DNA of 53,563 nt from Deltaproteobacteria bacterium (lineage in GTDB: Bacteria; Desulfobacterota; Syntrophia; Syntrophales; UBA2210), in the NCBI GenBank assembly GCA_026388515.1, contig JAPLJO010000126.1, positions 1 to 53,563 on the forward strand, in the 5' to 3' direction. Shown one piece after another: positions 28,110 to 38,229 of this stretch. A model generated the notes under the pieces. It was not told the origin of the DNA. It made no database searches and saw only the letters and a list, made by a program, of their open reading frames with translations. The translations under genes were made by a program, and so were the position numbers. Position 1 is the first letter of the stretch. Every line of letters starts with the position of its first letter.

Positions 28110-30746
28110 TTACATGAACATACCGATGGTGAATTCCCATCTGCTTTCCGGTTCGTCTATTTTTCTGTCGAGCACGTATCCATATTCAAGGCGAAGCGGC
28201 CCCATCGGTGAGTACCAGCGGATGCCCGCGCCCGCCGTCTTTCTCATGTCATCCGGATGGTAGCCGCTCTCCCACGCGTTACCAGTATCAAAGAAGAGCA
28301 CACCTTTCAAGCCCGCATCCTTGATGATGGGGATGATGAGCTCCGCATTGAAATTGAGCATTGTTTCTCCGCCGATGACGTCGCCCGTGTCGGGGTCTAT
28401 GGGTCCGATATTCCTGAGTCCCCTGAGAGAATTGATGCCCCCGAGGTAGAAGCGCTCGTAAATGGGGACCTCTTTTCCGTCGTTGCCATGCACGTACCCG
28501 ATCCTTCCTCTGCCGGCGATGACAAGGTCCAGGGGCAGCGGGAAAAACCAGCTCGAGGTGCCCTGGTATTTCGTGTAGCTCACGTCTCCCCCAAATACGG
28601 TGCCCGTGTGTTCCACTGATACGCTGTTTTTCGACCCCTTCGAGGGGAAGATAATGTCGTCCGTGGTATCCCTCGTCAGCGTCACGGTGACACCGCTGGA
28701 AGTCGTCTCGCCCTCCTGTTCCTTGATATACGTGGCGGCGTTGCTCGTGACGTTTGCCACGTCATCGAAGGCGAGGCGGTATCCCACATATCCCACCACC
28801 TTTTCAAAGAGCGGGTATCCCAGGGTGACATTGGAACCCTTCGAGTCGAGATCGTAGGAATCGTATTCATGTTTCATGCTCCACAGGTCTAACTTGCTCC
28901 AGAGGGGGATGTCGAAGAGCCAGGGTTCGATGAAGGAAATCTCGTAGTTCGTTTTCTTGGCGCCGAGGTAGGCATTGAGCGTGAGCGTCTGCCCTCGTCC
29001 AAAGAGATTCTGCTGAGTGACCTTGCCCATCAGGATGAAGGAATCCTCGGCGCTGTACCCCGCGCCGATGCTGAACATGCCCGTAGGCTGTTCCTTCACG
29101 TTGATGTTGATATCCATGAGGTCTTCTTTCGGCCCTTTTTCGGTATTGAAGTTGATTTCACTAAAATACCGGAGTCGGTTGAGTCCCGCGTAGCTCGACT
29201 TGATATTGCCGCGGTTGTAGAGATCTCCTTCCGTGACATCGAGTTCCCGCCGGATGACCTTGTCGCGGGTGGAGCTATTGCCCGTGATGGAGATCCTGTT
29301 GATGTAGACGAGGTCTCCCTTCTGGATGAGGTAGGTGACGTCGACTTCCTGTTCCTTTTCGCGGGGTACCGTCTGGGGTATGATGTTGGCGTAGGCGAAG
29401 CCCTCGTTGTTGCAGGCCTCGGTGAGATAATCGATATCCTTCATGATTGCTTCACGGTCGAAGTAATCCTTTTGCCTGATGGTGAGTTTATCCATCAGTT
29501 CCTCGCGGGATACCGCCAGCGTGTCCCCCGTGATTTCCACTCTGCCGATTTTGAACTGCTTTCCTTCCGAGACGGCGATGGTGATGTAGATCCATTTTTC
29601 ATCGTGGGTGACAACGGGATCCCCCACCTGGGCGTTGATATAGCCGTTGTTGAGATAAAAGGCGGCGAGCTTGCTCACGTCCTGGTTCAGCTTGTCCTCG
29701 TTCAGCACGCCGGATTCGGTGATGAAGGACCAGATGCGCCACTCGGAGGTCTCCATCATGCCTTTCAGCTCTTTCTCCGTGTAGGCCTTGTTGCCCTCGA
29801 AGGTAATGGTCTTGATGCTGAACTGCTCGTTTTCCTTTATCTCGAAGGTGACCTTTACTTTATGTTCCTGCTCGTCGAGCAGGTACTCCACGGATGCTTC
29901 GAGATATCCCTTGTTCCGGTAGAAGGCCTTGATGTTTTCGGTGTCGGCCTTGAGCTTGTTGAGGTTCAGGATCCGGTGCGGCTCCACGGAAATGAGGCCT
30001 TTGAGGTCGTCCTTTTTCACCTCGTCGTTGCCGGTGATGTCCACTTCCGAAACCAGCGGCATTTCCTGCACGGTGAAGGTGAGGACGATGCCCGAGGGGG
30101 TTTCCTCCACTTCCGCCCGGACGTCCTGGAAATAGCCGATGCGGTAGATGGACTTGATATCCTCCGCCAGGGCTTTTCTGGAGAAGAATGTGCCCTCGGC
30201 GCCGGTGAGCGTATTCATGATGACGCTTGACTCGATACGGTTGTTGCCCTTGATTTCCACCCGCAGGATTTTTTTATCCTGGAAGTGCCTGGTGAGTATT
30301 TCCCGGGTGAGCTGCACGGCGAGCGCCCTCAGGTGCTCGCCCGTCGCGCCTTCGGTCTGGCCGAATATTCCGTAGGTGACGGCCCCCGTCGCCATGGTGA
30401 CCGTCAGGAGATCGGCGCTCACGCGTTCCCCCAGTCTGGTGATACTTCCGAAAATGACCAGGTCCGCCCCGAGAAGCTCGCCCGCCCGGAGCGCCGTTTT
30501 TTCGTTCACCTTTTTACCCATGAGAGCGGCCTGGACCGCCGCGTCGGGGAGGATGGTTGCGTAACCGGTACGGTCCAGCTCCGTAGCCAGGTTCCCCGCG
30601 ATGTCTCTCTGCAGGACCTCCGCCGCTGCGGGGCTGAACACAGTGAAGGGGAGAATGGCGATTTTCCCGGGCGACCCGCAGGCCGCCGCGGCATACAGGA
30701 GCATCGCCATGATGATGGCAATTGTTTTTCCTGATTTAAAGGTCAT
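28110..30746 (-). CDS. bamA: Outer membrane assembly factor BamA with extra N-terminal domain
   Basis: 878 aa; five POTRA-like repeats starting at KKILRVEIKGNNRIESSV, C-terminal barrel (FYLGGINSLRGLRNIGP...GAGIRWYSPMGPLRLEYGYVLD). About 130 aa precede POTRA1. Confidence 0.92.
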   Translation of the reverse strand: MTFKSGKTIAIIMAMLLYAAAACGSPGKIAILPFTVFSPAAAEVLQRDIAGNLATELDRTGYATILPDAAVQAALMGKKVNEKTALRAGELLGADLVIFGSITRLGERVSADLLTVTMATGAVTYGIFGQTEGATGEHLRALAVQLTREILTRHFQDKKILRVEIKGNNRIESSVIMNTLTGAEGTFFSRKALAEDIKSIYRIGYFQDVRAEVEETPSGIVLTFTVQEMPLVSEVDITGNDEVKKDDLKGLISVEPHRILNLNKLKADTENIKAFYRNKGYLEASVEYLLDEQEHKVKVTFEIKENEQFSIKTITFEGNKAYTEKELKGMMETSEWRIWSFITESGVLNEDKLNQDVSKLAAFYLNNGYINAQVGDPVVTHDEKWIYITIAVSEGKQFKIGRVEITGDTLAVSREELMDKLTIRQKDYFDREAIMKDIDYLTEACNNEGFAYANIIPQTVPREKEQEVDVTYLIQKGDLVYINRISITGNSSTRDKVIRRELDVTEGDLYNRGNIKSSYAGLNRLRYFSEINFNTEKGPKEDLMDININVKEQPTGMFSIGAGYSAEDSFILMGKVTQQNLFGRGQTLTLNAYLGAKKTNYEISFIEPWLFDIPLWSKLDLWSMKHEYDSYDLDSKGSNVTLGYPLFEKVVGYVGYRLAFDDVANVTSNAATYIKEQEGETTSSGVTVTLTRDTTDDIIFPSKGSKNSVSVEHTGTVFGGDVSYTKYQGTSSWFFPLPLDLVIAGRGRIGYVHGNDGKEVPIYERFYLGGINSLRGLRNIGPIDPDTGDVIGGETMLNFNAELIIPIIKDAGLKGVLFFDTGNAWESGYHPDDMRKTAGAGIRWYSPMGPLRLEYGYVLDRKIDEPESRWEFTIGMFM

Positions 30747-31404
30747 AGGTTGTTCCGTCTTTCAGGCCGATGGTGCGGGACATGCGGCCGGCAAGTTCAA
30801 GATTGTGCGTCACGATGACGAGGATGGTGCCCTTGGCGGCATTCAGATTCAGGAGCAGGTCCTCGATCTTGCGGCCCGTGTCCGTATCAAGATTTCCCGT
30901 GGGTTCGTCGGCGAGGATGATGTCCGGTTTCATGATCATGGCGCGCGCAACCGCAACCCGCTGCTGCTCACCGCCGGAGAGCTCGCCGGGTTTGTGCGTC
31001 AATCTATCACCAAGGCCTGATTCAGTCAAGGTTGCCTCGGCCATGGCGCGGGCCTGACGTGGGGGAATGCCGCGTATGAGCGCCGGCATCATCGTATTCT
31101 CAAGGGCGGTGAATTCCGGAAGCAGATGGTGAAACTGAAAGACAAACCCGATTTTTCTGTTCCGGAAATCAGCCCGCTTCCGCTCGCTCCACGAACACAC
31201 GTCGATGTTGTCGTAACTGATATCGCCGGAAGTCGGGTGATCGAGGATGCCGAGTATCTGGAGCAGCGTCGTCTTCCCCGCGCCGGAGGCCCCCAGGATG
31301 GCCAGCGACTCGCCGGAGGCGATGGTGAGGTTGAGCCCCCGCAGCACTTCGATTCTGCGCGAATTCTTGATGAAGGTCTTGACGAGGCCGGCAACCCGTA
31401 TCAC
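30736..31404 (-). CDS. lolD: Lipoprotein-releasing ABC transporter ATP-binding protein
   Basis: VIRVAGLVKTFIKNSRRIEVLRGLNLTIASGESLAILGASGAGKTTLLQILGILDHPTSG...LSGGEQQRVAVARAMIMKPDIILADEPTGNLD; likely GTG start at 31404. Confidence 0.88.
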   Translation of the reverse strand: MIRVAGLVKTFIKNSRRIEVLRGLNLTIASGESLAILGASGAGKTTLLQILGILDHPTSGDISYDNIDVCSWSERKRADFRNRKIGFVFQFHHLLPEFTALENTMMPALIRGIPPRQARAMAEATLTESGLGDRLTHKPGELSGGEQQRVAVARAMIMKPDIILADEPTGNLDTDTGRKIEDLLLNLNAAKGTILVIVTHNLELAGRMSRTIGLKDGTTYDL

Positions 31405-31424
31405 TGTGCGTCCGCCATTTCCAG

Positions 31425-32693
31425 TTATTCGTACCGGAGTACTTCCGCCGGTTCGAGCCGTGATGCGCGCCACGAGGGGTACATGGCCGCGAGAAAACAC
31501 AGGAGCATTGCCACGATGATGATAAGTCCGACGTCCGTGTAGTTCACCTGCGCGGGAAGCTCGCTGAGATAGTACACGTCAGGCGACAGCACCTTGAAGC
31601 CGAAGAGCCTCTCCACGAATCCCATTACCTTCTCGATATTGAGGGCGATGAAGATTCCCGCCATGCACCCCAGGGTCGTGCCGACGGCGCCTATCACCAT
31701 GCCTTGGACCAGGAATATCTTCATGATGCCTCCCGAGGTTGCACCCATGGATTTCAGTATGGCGATGTCGCGCGACTTTTCCATCACCGTCATGATGAGC
31801 GTCGTGATGATGTTGAAGGCAGCGACCAGCACAATCAGGCTCAATATGATGAACATCACCCTTTTTTCCAGCTTGAGCGCCGCGAAGAGATTCTTGTTCA
31901 TCTCCATCCAGTGCCGCGCCCAGAAAGGGAATCCCAGTTTCGTCTCGATGTCTTTCGCGATGTCGCGCGCCCTGTAGATATCGGCGACCTTGATTTCAAG
32001 GCCCGTGACCTCGTCGCTCATGTCGAGAAAGTTCCTGCATTCCCCGAGTGAGACCAGGACCAGGGTGGAATCGTATTCATAGGAGCCCGATTCGAATATC
32101 CCGGCGACGCGGAATTTCTTTATCTTCGGCACCATGCCCATGGGTGTTGAGATTCCCATGGGAAGCAGGACCTCCACGGGATCGAAAAGGGTGACGCTCA
32201 ACGTGCGGGCGAGTTCCTGCCCTATGAGTATGCCCGGGTACGCGGAGGCATCCGCGCCTCTGCCGCGCAGTTCACCGGAGACGCCGCCGAAATCTCCCGC
32301 GTTCATTTTCCCCAGGGTGATGACGTTGAGGGCGGTCTTCGCCTCCACGCCCCTGACGACGATTCCCGTCACGCGGTCACCGTTCTTTATCATCGCCTGG
32401 GTGTAGATGAAGGGTGTCGCGGCGACCACGCCGGGCATGCGCTCCACTTCCTTCATCACCGTTTCGTGATTTTTCATCCCTCCGGTATATTCCATGAGCA
32501 CGATGTGGGAATTGATGCCGAGAATCTTGTTCCGCAGCTCCGTTTCAAAGCCCGTCATCACGGCGAGCACCACGATGAGTGCCGCCACCCCCAGAAAAAT
32601 ACCCGCGATGGAGATGCACGTATTGACGGAGATAAAGATGTGCGTGCGTTTCGCCCTGAGATACCTGCGTCCTATGAAAAATTCGTATGACAT
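31425..32693 (-). CDS. LolC/LolE family lipoprotein-releasing permease
   Basis: MSYEFFIGRRYLRAKRTHIFISVNTCISIAGIFLGVAALIVVLAVMTGFETELRNKILGINSHIVLM. Confidence 0.92.
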   Translation of the reverse strand: MSYEFFIGRRYLRAKRTHIFISVNTCISIAGIFLGVAALIVVLAVMTGFETELRNKILGINSHIVLMEYTGGMKNHETVMKEVERMPGVVAATPFIYTQAMIKNGDRVTGIVVRGVEAKTALNVITLGKMNAGDFGGVSGELRGRGADASAYPGILIGQELARTLSVTLFDPVEVLLPMGISTPMGMVPKIKKFRVAGIFESGSYEYDSTLVLVSLGECRNFLDMSDEVTGLEIKVADIYRARDIAKDIETKLGFPFWARHWMEMNKNLFAALKLEKRVMFIILSLIVLVAAFNIITTLIMTVMEKSRDIAILKSMGATSGGIMKIFLVQGMVIGAVGTTLGCMAGIFIALNIEKVMGFVERLFGFKVLSPDVYYLSELPAQVNYTDVGLIIIVAMLLCFLAAMYPSWRASRLEPAEVLRYE

Positions 32694-32765
32694 AGTTTAT
32701 AAGGGGGAGGAACCGTTCAATCCGCGTGCACCACGGTGCGCCGCTCCCTGCGTTCCTTCAGTTTT

Positions 32766-34283
32766 TTATCCTTTTGAGCGCATGTGCGGGAACAGAATGA
32801 CGTCGCGGATCGAGGGCGAATCGGTGAGGAGCATTACCAGCCGGTCAATTCCGATCCCTTCACCCGCGGCGGGAGGCATGCCGTACTCGAGCGCCAGTAT
32901 GTAGTCCGTATCCATTTCATGGGCCTCCGTATCGCCCGCTTCCCTCTCTTTCAGTTGCATGAGAAACCGTGCGTTCTGATCTTCAGGGTCGTTCAGCTCC
33001 GAGAAGGCATTCGCGATTTCCCTGCCGCCGATATAGAGCTCGAACCGATCGGCGATATCCGGGTTCACGTCATTTCTTCTCGACAGCGGCGACACCTCGA
33101 TGGGATAGCGGGTAATGAAGGTCGGCTGGATGAGCGTGTCTTCCACCGCCTGCTCGAATATGGCCATGATGACCTTTCCCGGCAGTGTGCCCTCCTCGAC
33201 GTCGCACCCCAGGTCCTTTGCGCATCTGAATGCCCGGGCGGGGTCGTCGAGTATGGCGGGGTCCACTCCGGCGAACCGGATAATGGCGTCCCTCACCGGG
33301 ACACGCTTCCAGGGCGGCGTGAAGTCGATCTCCATGCCCTGGTACTGAAGGGTGAGGGAACCAAAGAGATGCCGTACCAGGTGGCAGATGAGCTCTTCCG
33401 TGAGGTCCATCAGGTCTTCGTAGGTGGCATAGGCCTGGTAAAATTCCATCATCGTGAATTCGGGGTTGTGCTGTGTCGAGATTCCCTCGTTTCTGAAATT
33501 CCGGTTGATTTCATAGACCCGCTCGAAGCCGCCGACGACGAGGCGCTTCAGATAGAGTTCCGGTGCGATTCGCAGAAAGAGGTCCATATCGAGGGTGTTG
33601 TGATGGGTCTTGAAGGGCTGTGCCATGGCGCCGCCGGCGATGGGCTGCATCATGGGCGTCTCCACCTCGAGAAAATCCTTCTCGTTCATGAATTGCCGCA
33701 TGAGTGTGATGATGCGGCTCCTCGTTTCAAAGACCTTCTTCACATGGGGGTTCATGATGAGGTCGAGGTGGCGCTGGCGGTACCTGGTTTCCACATCCGT
33801 GAGGCCGTGCCATTTCTCCGGCAGGGGGCGCAGTGCCTTGGTGACGAGCCTCACCTCGTCGGCGTCGATGGTCAGTTCGCCCGTTTTTGTCTTGAAGGGC
33901 TTTCCCGTCACGGTGACGATATCGCCGATATCGAATTTTTTGAAATGGTCGTAGGAGGCGGCCCCTATGCGGTCTCGGGCGACGTAGACCTGAATCCGCC
34001 CCTTCCCGTCCATGATATTGATGAAGGATGCCTTTCCGAATTTGCGCACCGCCATGACGCGGCCTGCGAGGGTAACGCGGTGAGGTGCTTGTAGCGCGTA
34101 CATCACGCTTTCGCGGTCCTCCACCTTCGCGAGGGACTCCTCGTCCATCCCGGCATACCGGGCGATGACGGACTCCGTCGTGGCCGTTACCCTGACATCG
34201 TTGGGGTAGAGGGGAACGCCTTCCGATTTCAAGGCACTGATTTTTTCCTGTCTCTTGAGAAAAAGTTCGCTTTTTTCGTCCAT
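32766..34283 (-). CDS. lysS: Lysyl-tRNA synthetase, class II
   Basis: 505 aa; [31 protein letters not shown]...[79 protein letters not shown]. Confidence 0.96.
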   Translation of the reverse strand: MDEKSELFLKRQEKISALKSEGVPLYPNDVRVTATTESVIARYAGMDEESLAKVEDRESVMYALQAPHRVTLAGRVMAVRKFGKASFINIMDGKGRIQVYVARDRIGAASYDHFKKFDIGDIVTVTGKPFKTKTGELTIDADEVRLVTKALRPLPEKWHGLTDVETRYRQRHLDLIMNPHVKKVFETRSRIITLMRQFMNEKDFLEVETPMMQPIAGGAMAQPFKTHHNTLDMDLFLRIAPELYLKRLVVGGFERVYEINRNFRNEGISTQHNPEFTMMEFYQAYATYEDLMDLTEELICHLVRHLFGSLTLQYQGMEIDFTPPWKRVPVRDAIIRFAGVDPAILDDPARAFRCAKDLGCDVEEGTLPGKVIMAIFEQAVEDTLIQPTFITRYPIEVSPLSRRNDVNPDIADRFELYIGGREIANAFSELNDPEDQNARFLMQLKEREAGDTEAHEMDTDYILALEYGMPPAAGEGIGIDRLVMLLTDSPSIRDVILFPHMRSKG

Positions 34284-34666
34284 AATTATGGTCCTGAAGG
34301 GTTACTGGCGGCCGTCTCTTCCGGCACGCCCGGCGGCAGCACGTTCACTCGCCGTAAGGGTGATTACCTATATTGTTTCAACGCGTTAGTCAAGCCTTTT
34401 AAGGTCGGGGACTGTCATTGCGGGGGTATTCCCCGGGCCGCCATAGAGATTCTTCCGGTGAATGCACGATGTTTTTCAGTGAAAAGCCGCCCGTCCGTCT
34501 GCATACCATGGGCGGACGGGGCATTTCATCCGCCGCCGGCCTTCTGCACAGGTGCTTTTGTCAGTGTTTCCCTGCAATTATTCCTGACGGCCCGGACGAG
34601 AAAATGGTTGACAAATGAGGGTGGTGATAATAGCATTCACCTTCCAAATTGCGGATATACATTCTG

Positions 34667-34688
34667 AAATGTCCCGGAGGGGACATTT
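34667..34688. other. Hairpin in the leader region upstream of the hldA-like gene
   Basis: AAATGTCCC-GGAG-GGGACATTT: 9-bp perfect stem, followed by TTCATC. Confidence 0.5.
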
Positions 34689-34779
34689 TCATCATTCCGG
34701 AACGGGCGGCTATACGGCGGATGCGCAAGAAAGGCCGGTTTCTCCGCGCCTGAATTCATTTACTACCATCGGACGGGAT

Positions 34780-35817
34780 ATGGGCGACAGGTTACTGGAA
34801 AGGAAAAGAGCTCTCGATATCATCGGCAACTTTCGCCAGGCGAAGGTGCTTGTCGTCGGCGATATCATGGCGGACCAGTTCATATGGGGGAAGGTGTCCA
34901 GGATCTCCCCCGAGGCGCCCGTACCCGTGGTCCGCGTCACCTCGGAAAGCTACCTTTTAGGCGGCTGCACCAATGTGGTGAACAATATTTTCACCGCCGG
35001 GGGGAAGGCCGCCGTCTCGGGCGTTATCGGCGCCGACGCCCTCGGCAACTGGATTGCGGGTGAGCTTTCGAAGAGGGATATCGACACCGGAGGTCTCGTG
35101 ATCGAAGAGGGCCGCCCCACCATCGTCAAGACACGGATTGTCGCCCACGGCCAGCAGGTCGTGCGGTTTGACCGGGAAGTGACCGATGCAATCCGCGCCG
35201 CGAGCACGCGCCGCATCGTCGAGTATGTGAAAGGCATCCGCGATGAAATCGGCGCCATCGTGATTTCCGATTACAGCAAGGGCGTGGTGACGCGGCGTCT
35301 CGTGAACGAGATCAGGAAGGCCATACGGGGGGAAAAGATCGTCCTCTGCGTGGATCCAAAGCAGGACGGATTTTCGCTCTACCGCGATTGTGACGTGATT
35401 ACCCCGAACCATCATGAGGCGGGACGCGCACTTGGCAGAGAGTTCACCACGGCGGAGGATGTGATACGGGGAGGGAAGTCCCTGGTGAAAAAATTCAATT
35501 TCAGGGCGGTGCTCATTACGCGGGGGGAAGAGGGGATGACGCTCTTCGAGCGGACCGGTGATATGATGAATATTCCTACCAAGGCCAAGGAGGTCTACGA
35601 TGTCACGGGCGCCGGCGATACGGTGATCGGGATATTCGCCCTCGCGGCCGCCGCGGGCGCCACCCTGAAGGAGGCCGCGATGATTGCAAATATGGCGGCG
35701 GGAATTGTGGTTGGAAAAGTGGGGACGGCAACGGTCACCCAGCAGGAACTGAAAAGGGTATTTCCTCCCGTACTTACGGCGACGGTGACCCGGAAGGAAC
35801 CGGCGGGGGCGGCATGA
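34780..35817 (+). CDS. PfkB-family D-glycero-beta-D-manno-heptose-7-phosphate kinase (RfaE1/HldA-like)
   Basis: MGDRLLERKRALDIIGNFRQAKVLVVGDIMADQFIWGKVSRISPEAPVPVVRVTSESYLLGGCTNVVNNI...DVTGAGDTVIGIFALAAAAGA. Confidence 0.88.
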   Translation: MGDRLLERKRALDIIGNFRQAKVLVVGDIMADQFIWGKVSRISPEAPVPVVRVTSESYLLGGCTNVVNNIFTAGGKAAVSGVIGADALGNWIAGELSKRDIDTGGLVIEEGRPTIVKTRIVAHGQQVVRFDREVTDAIRAASTRRIVEYVKGIRDEIGAIVISDYSKGVVTRRLVNEIRKAIRGEKIVLCVDPKQDGFSLYRDCDVITPNHHEAGRALGREFTTAEDVIRGGKSLVKKFNFRAVLITRGEEGMTLFERTGDMMNIPTKAKEVYDVTGAGDTVIGIFALAAAAGATLKEAAMIANMAAGIVVGKVGTATVTQQELKRVFPPVLTATVTRKEPAGAA

Positions 35818-36368
35818 GCAGGCCCGCATCCCCGGAGGCGGTGAAGCTCATCGCGAGCGTTCTTTCGGCCGACCGGGACGTCATGGCCGGAGCCCTTGCC
35901 ATGCTCGCGGACCGTTTCGGCCCGTTCGATTTCGTGAGTGAGTACCTTCCCTTTGAGTATACCGATTACTACAGAGAGGAGATGGGAGAAGGTCTTTTCA
36001 GGCGGTTCGTTTCCTTCGAGGAACTGGTGCCGCCCGATGACCTGCCCGCCATCAAGCACAGTACCAATGATATGGAGGCCCGTTTCGGAGAGAGAGGCAG
36101 GCGGCGCGTGAATATTGATCCCGGGTACCTTTCGCGGTCTCAGCTTGTCCTCGCCACGGGAAAGCCTTACGCGCACCGGCCCTATCTCAGGGACGGCATC
36201 TACGCGGATGTGACCCTTCTCTTCAGGAACCGTTCATTCCAGGCGCTCGAATGGACCTATCCCGATTATGCCGCGGAGCCGGCACGACACCTCTTTACGA
36301 TGCTGCGGGAACGATATCTCCTGCAGCGCGCCGCGGAGGACAAAGGAAAGGCAGGAAACGACGGATGA
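35814..36368 (+). CDS. DUF4416 family protein
   Basis: VKLIASVLSADRDVMAGALAMLADRFGPFDFVSEYLPFEYTDYYREEMGEGLFRRFVSFEELV...; ATGA overlap with the upstream gene. Confidence 0.8.
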   Translation: MSRPASPEAVKLIASVLSADRDVMAGALAMLADRFGPFDFVSEYLPFEYTDYYREEMGEGLFRRFVSFEELVPPDDLPAIKHSTNDMEARFGERGRRRVNIDPGYLSRSQLVLATGKPYAHRPYLRDGIYADVTLLFRNRSFQALEWTYPDYAAEPARHLFTMLRERYLLQRAAEDKGKAGNDG

Positions 36369-37249
36369 TACGAAGCATGACCGGCTACGGCCGGGCTGAA
36401 TCGATGCTGGGCGGCAAGAAAATCGTCGCGGAGATAAAATCGGTCAATCACCGGAACGCGGAAATCGTGACGAGGTTTCCCGGGTTCATGGCCGCCCTCG
36501 AAGTGGAAGCGAAAAAGCTGGTGAGCGGAAAGATTTCCAGGGGGCGCGTGGAAATCACGGTGCGTGTTGATTCGGAACAGTGCGGCTCCGTGGGCGAGAA
36601 GCTCGAGATCAATATGCCGCTCATCCGGAACTATTACGAAACCCTCCGGGAAGTCAAAAAAGAGCTGAAACTGAAAGACGGAATTACGCTTGAGATGATC
36701 GCGGCCCTTAAGGGCGGCATCTCCACCGTCGAGTGTTTCCTCGACGTGGAAGAGGCGCGGCACACGCTTCTGGTAATCATGGAAGAGGCGATGCAGGGTC
36801 TTCAGCAGATGAGGGAGCGGGAAGGTGAGAATCTTCGCGCCGACGTGGAAATGCGCCTCGGTCTCATCCGCAGGCACATGGAAGCGGTGGAGGCAAAGGC
36901 GCCTGAGGTGCCTGTCTGCTGGCGGGACAAGCTCGCGGAGCGCCTGCGTGAACTCACGGGAGGCGCCGGGATTGATGAAATGAGGCTCATGCAGGAAGTC
37001 GCCCTGATGGCCGACAAGTGCGATATTACCGAGGAGATTGTCCGCTTTGCGAGTCACCTCACCCAGTTCGGCGAGCTTCTCGACGGCGACGATGCCGCGG
37101 GGCGCAAGATGGATTTCCTACTCCAGGAAATGCACCGGGAAATCAACACGGTGGGATACAAATGCGCCGACCTTGCCGTTGCCCGCTCCGTTATCGAAGT
37201 AAAAACGGAGCTTGCCAAACTCAGGGAACAGGCGCAAAATATCGAATAA
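36365..37249 (+). CDS. YicC family protein
   Basis: MIRSMTGYGRAESMLGGKKIVAEIKSVNHRNAEIVTRFPGFMAALEVEAKKLVSGKISRGRVEITV...DEMRLMQEVALMADKCDITEEIVRFASHLTQF. Confidence 0.93.
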   Translation: MIRSMTGYGRAESMLGGKKIVAEIKSVNHRNAEIVTRFPGFMAALEVEAKKLVSGKISRGRVEITVRVDSEQCGSVGEKLEINMPLIRNYYETLREVKKELKLKDGITLEMIAALKGGISTVECFLDVEEARHTLLVIMEEAMQGLQQMREREGENLRADVEMRLGLIRRHMEAVEAKAPEVPVCWRDKLAERLRELTGGAGIDEMRLMQEVALMADKCDITEEIVRFASHLTQFGELLDGDDAAGRKMDFLLQEMHREINTVGYKCADLAVARSVIEVKTELAKLREQAQNIE

Positions 37250-37964
37250 ATACGTTGCCGGCAAGGATGGTCTTGTGCAGACGGGAAATGATAACATTCC
37301 CCTTCATGAAGTGCCGCCGGGCGGCGGCGGGAATCTCGTGCTGGTGGTGTCCGCGCCCTCGGGCACCGGCAAGACCACGATCTGCCGGGAACTCCTGAAA
37401 CAGGAACCGCAGCTGTCCTTTTCCGTGTCTCACACGACGCGCCCGCCGCGGAGGGCAGAGAAGGACGGCAGGGACTATCATTTTGTCTCCGAGTCCGAAT
37501 TCAGGGAGCGTATCGCCCGCGATGAATTCATCGAATGGGTGGAAAATTTCGGCCACCTTTACGGCACCTCGCGGGATACCGTGAATCAGTGTATCCAGAG
37601 CGGCCGTGATGTGCTCCTCGATGTGGAACCCCGGGGAGCGAAGACGTTGAAGCGTATCTATCCCTGGGGTGTCTTTGTGTTCATGCTCCCGCCCTCGTTT
37701 GCGGTGCTGGCGGAGCGGCTCGGGAGACGGGGGTCTGAAGGCGAGGACATGAGAAAGCAGAGGACCGACAGGGCGGTTGAAGAAATTCGTGAAGCGACGT
37801 GGTACGATTACATCGTGACGAATGATTCGGTTTCTCATACCGTTACGCTGCTTCATTCCATCTATGTAGCGGAAAAAAACCGGAACGTGCAATCGGAACG
37901 CAGGATCGCCGCATTACTGAAAGTGACGGGAGGTATCACACATTATGGCACGCATAACCGTTGA
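37212..37964 (+). CDS. gmk: Guanylate kinase (start uncertain; GTG at 37275 possible)
   Basis: LVLVVSAPSGTGKTTICRELLKQEPQLSFSVSHTTRPPRRAEKDGRDYHFVSESEFRERIARDEFIEW...YGTSRDTV. Confidence 0.93.
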   Translation: MPNSGNRRKISNKYVAGKDGLVQTGNDNIPLHEVPPGGGGNLVLVVSAPSGTGKTTICRELLKQEPQLSFSVSHTTRPPRRAEKDGRDYHFVSESEFRERIARDEFIEWVENFGHLYGTSRDTVNQCIQSGRDVLLDVEPRGAKTLKRIYPWGVFVFMLPPSFAVLAERLGRRGSEGEDMRKQRTDRAVEEIREATWYDYIVTNDSVSHTVTLLHSIYVAEKNRNVQSERRIAALLKVTGGITHYGTHNR

Positions 37965-38229
37965 AGACGCCCTCGAGCAGGTCAAGAACAGGTTTGCCCT
38001 GACCATGCTTGCCGCGCAGCGGGTGAGACAGTTGTTCAGGGGTTCAAAACCACTGAGTTTAAAAAAGAGCAACAGGGAGGTGGTGACCGCCCTCAGGGAA
38101 GTCGCCGAAGAAAAAGTGAAATTTGCCCACCCGGAACTCTTTCAGAAGTTCGGGTCGCAGGTGGTGCTGACGAGATCGAAGGAAAAAGATAAGGTAAAAG
38201 CCCTCCCGGAAGGTAAGCATGGCAAGTGA
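37945..38229 (+). CDS. rpoZ: RNA polymerase omega subunit
   Basis: MARITVEDALEQVKNRFALTMLAAQRVRQLFRGSKPLSLKKSNREVVTALREVAEEKV. Confidence 0.92.
   Translation: MARITVEDALEQVKNRFALTMLAAQRVRQLFRGSKPLSLKKSNREVVTALREVAEEKVKFAHPELFQKFGSQVVLTRSKEKDKVKALPEGKHGK

Noticed and set aside
32784-34094. 436-aa plus-strand ORF
   Set aside because: Antisense to lysS; shadow ORF from codon bias.
34957-35829. 290-aa minus-strand ORF
   Set aside because: Antisense to the hldA-like kinase.
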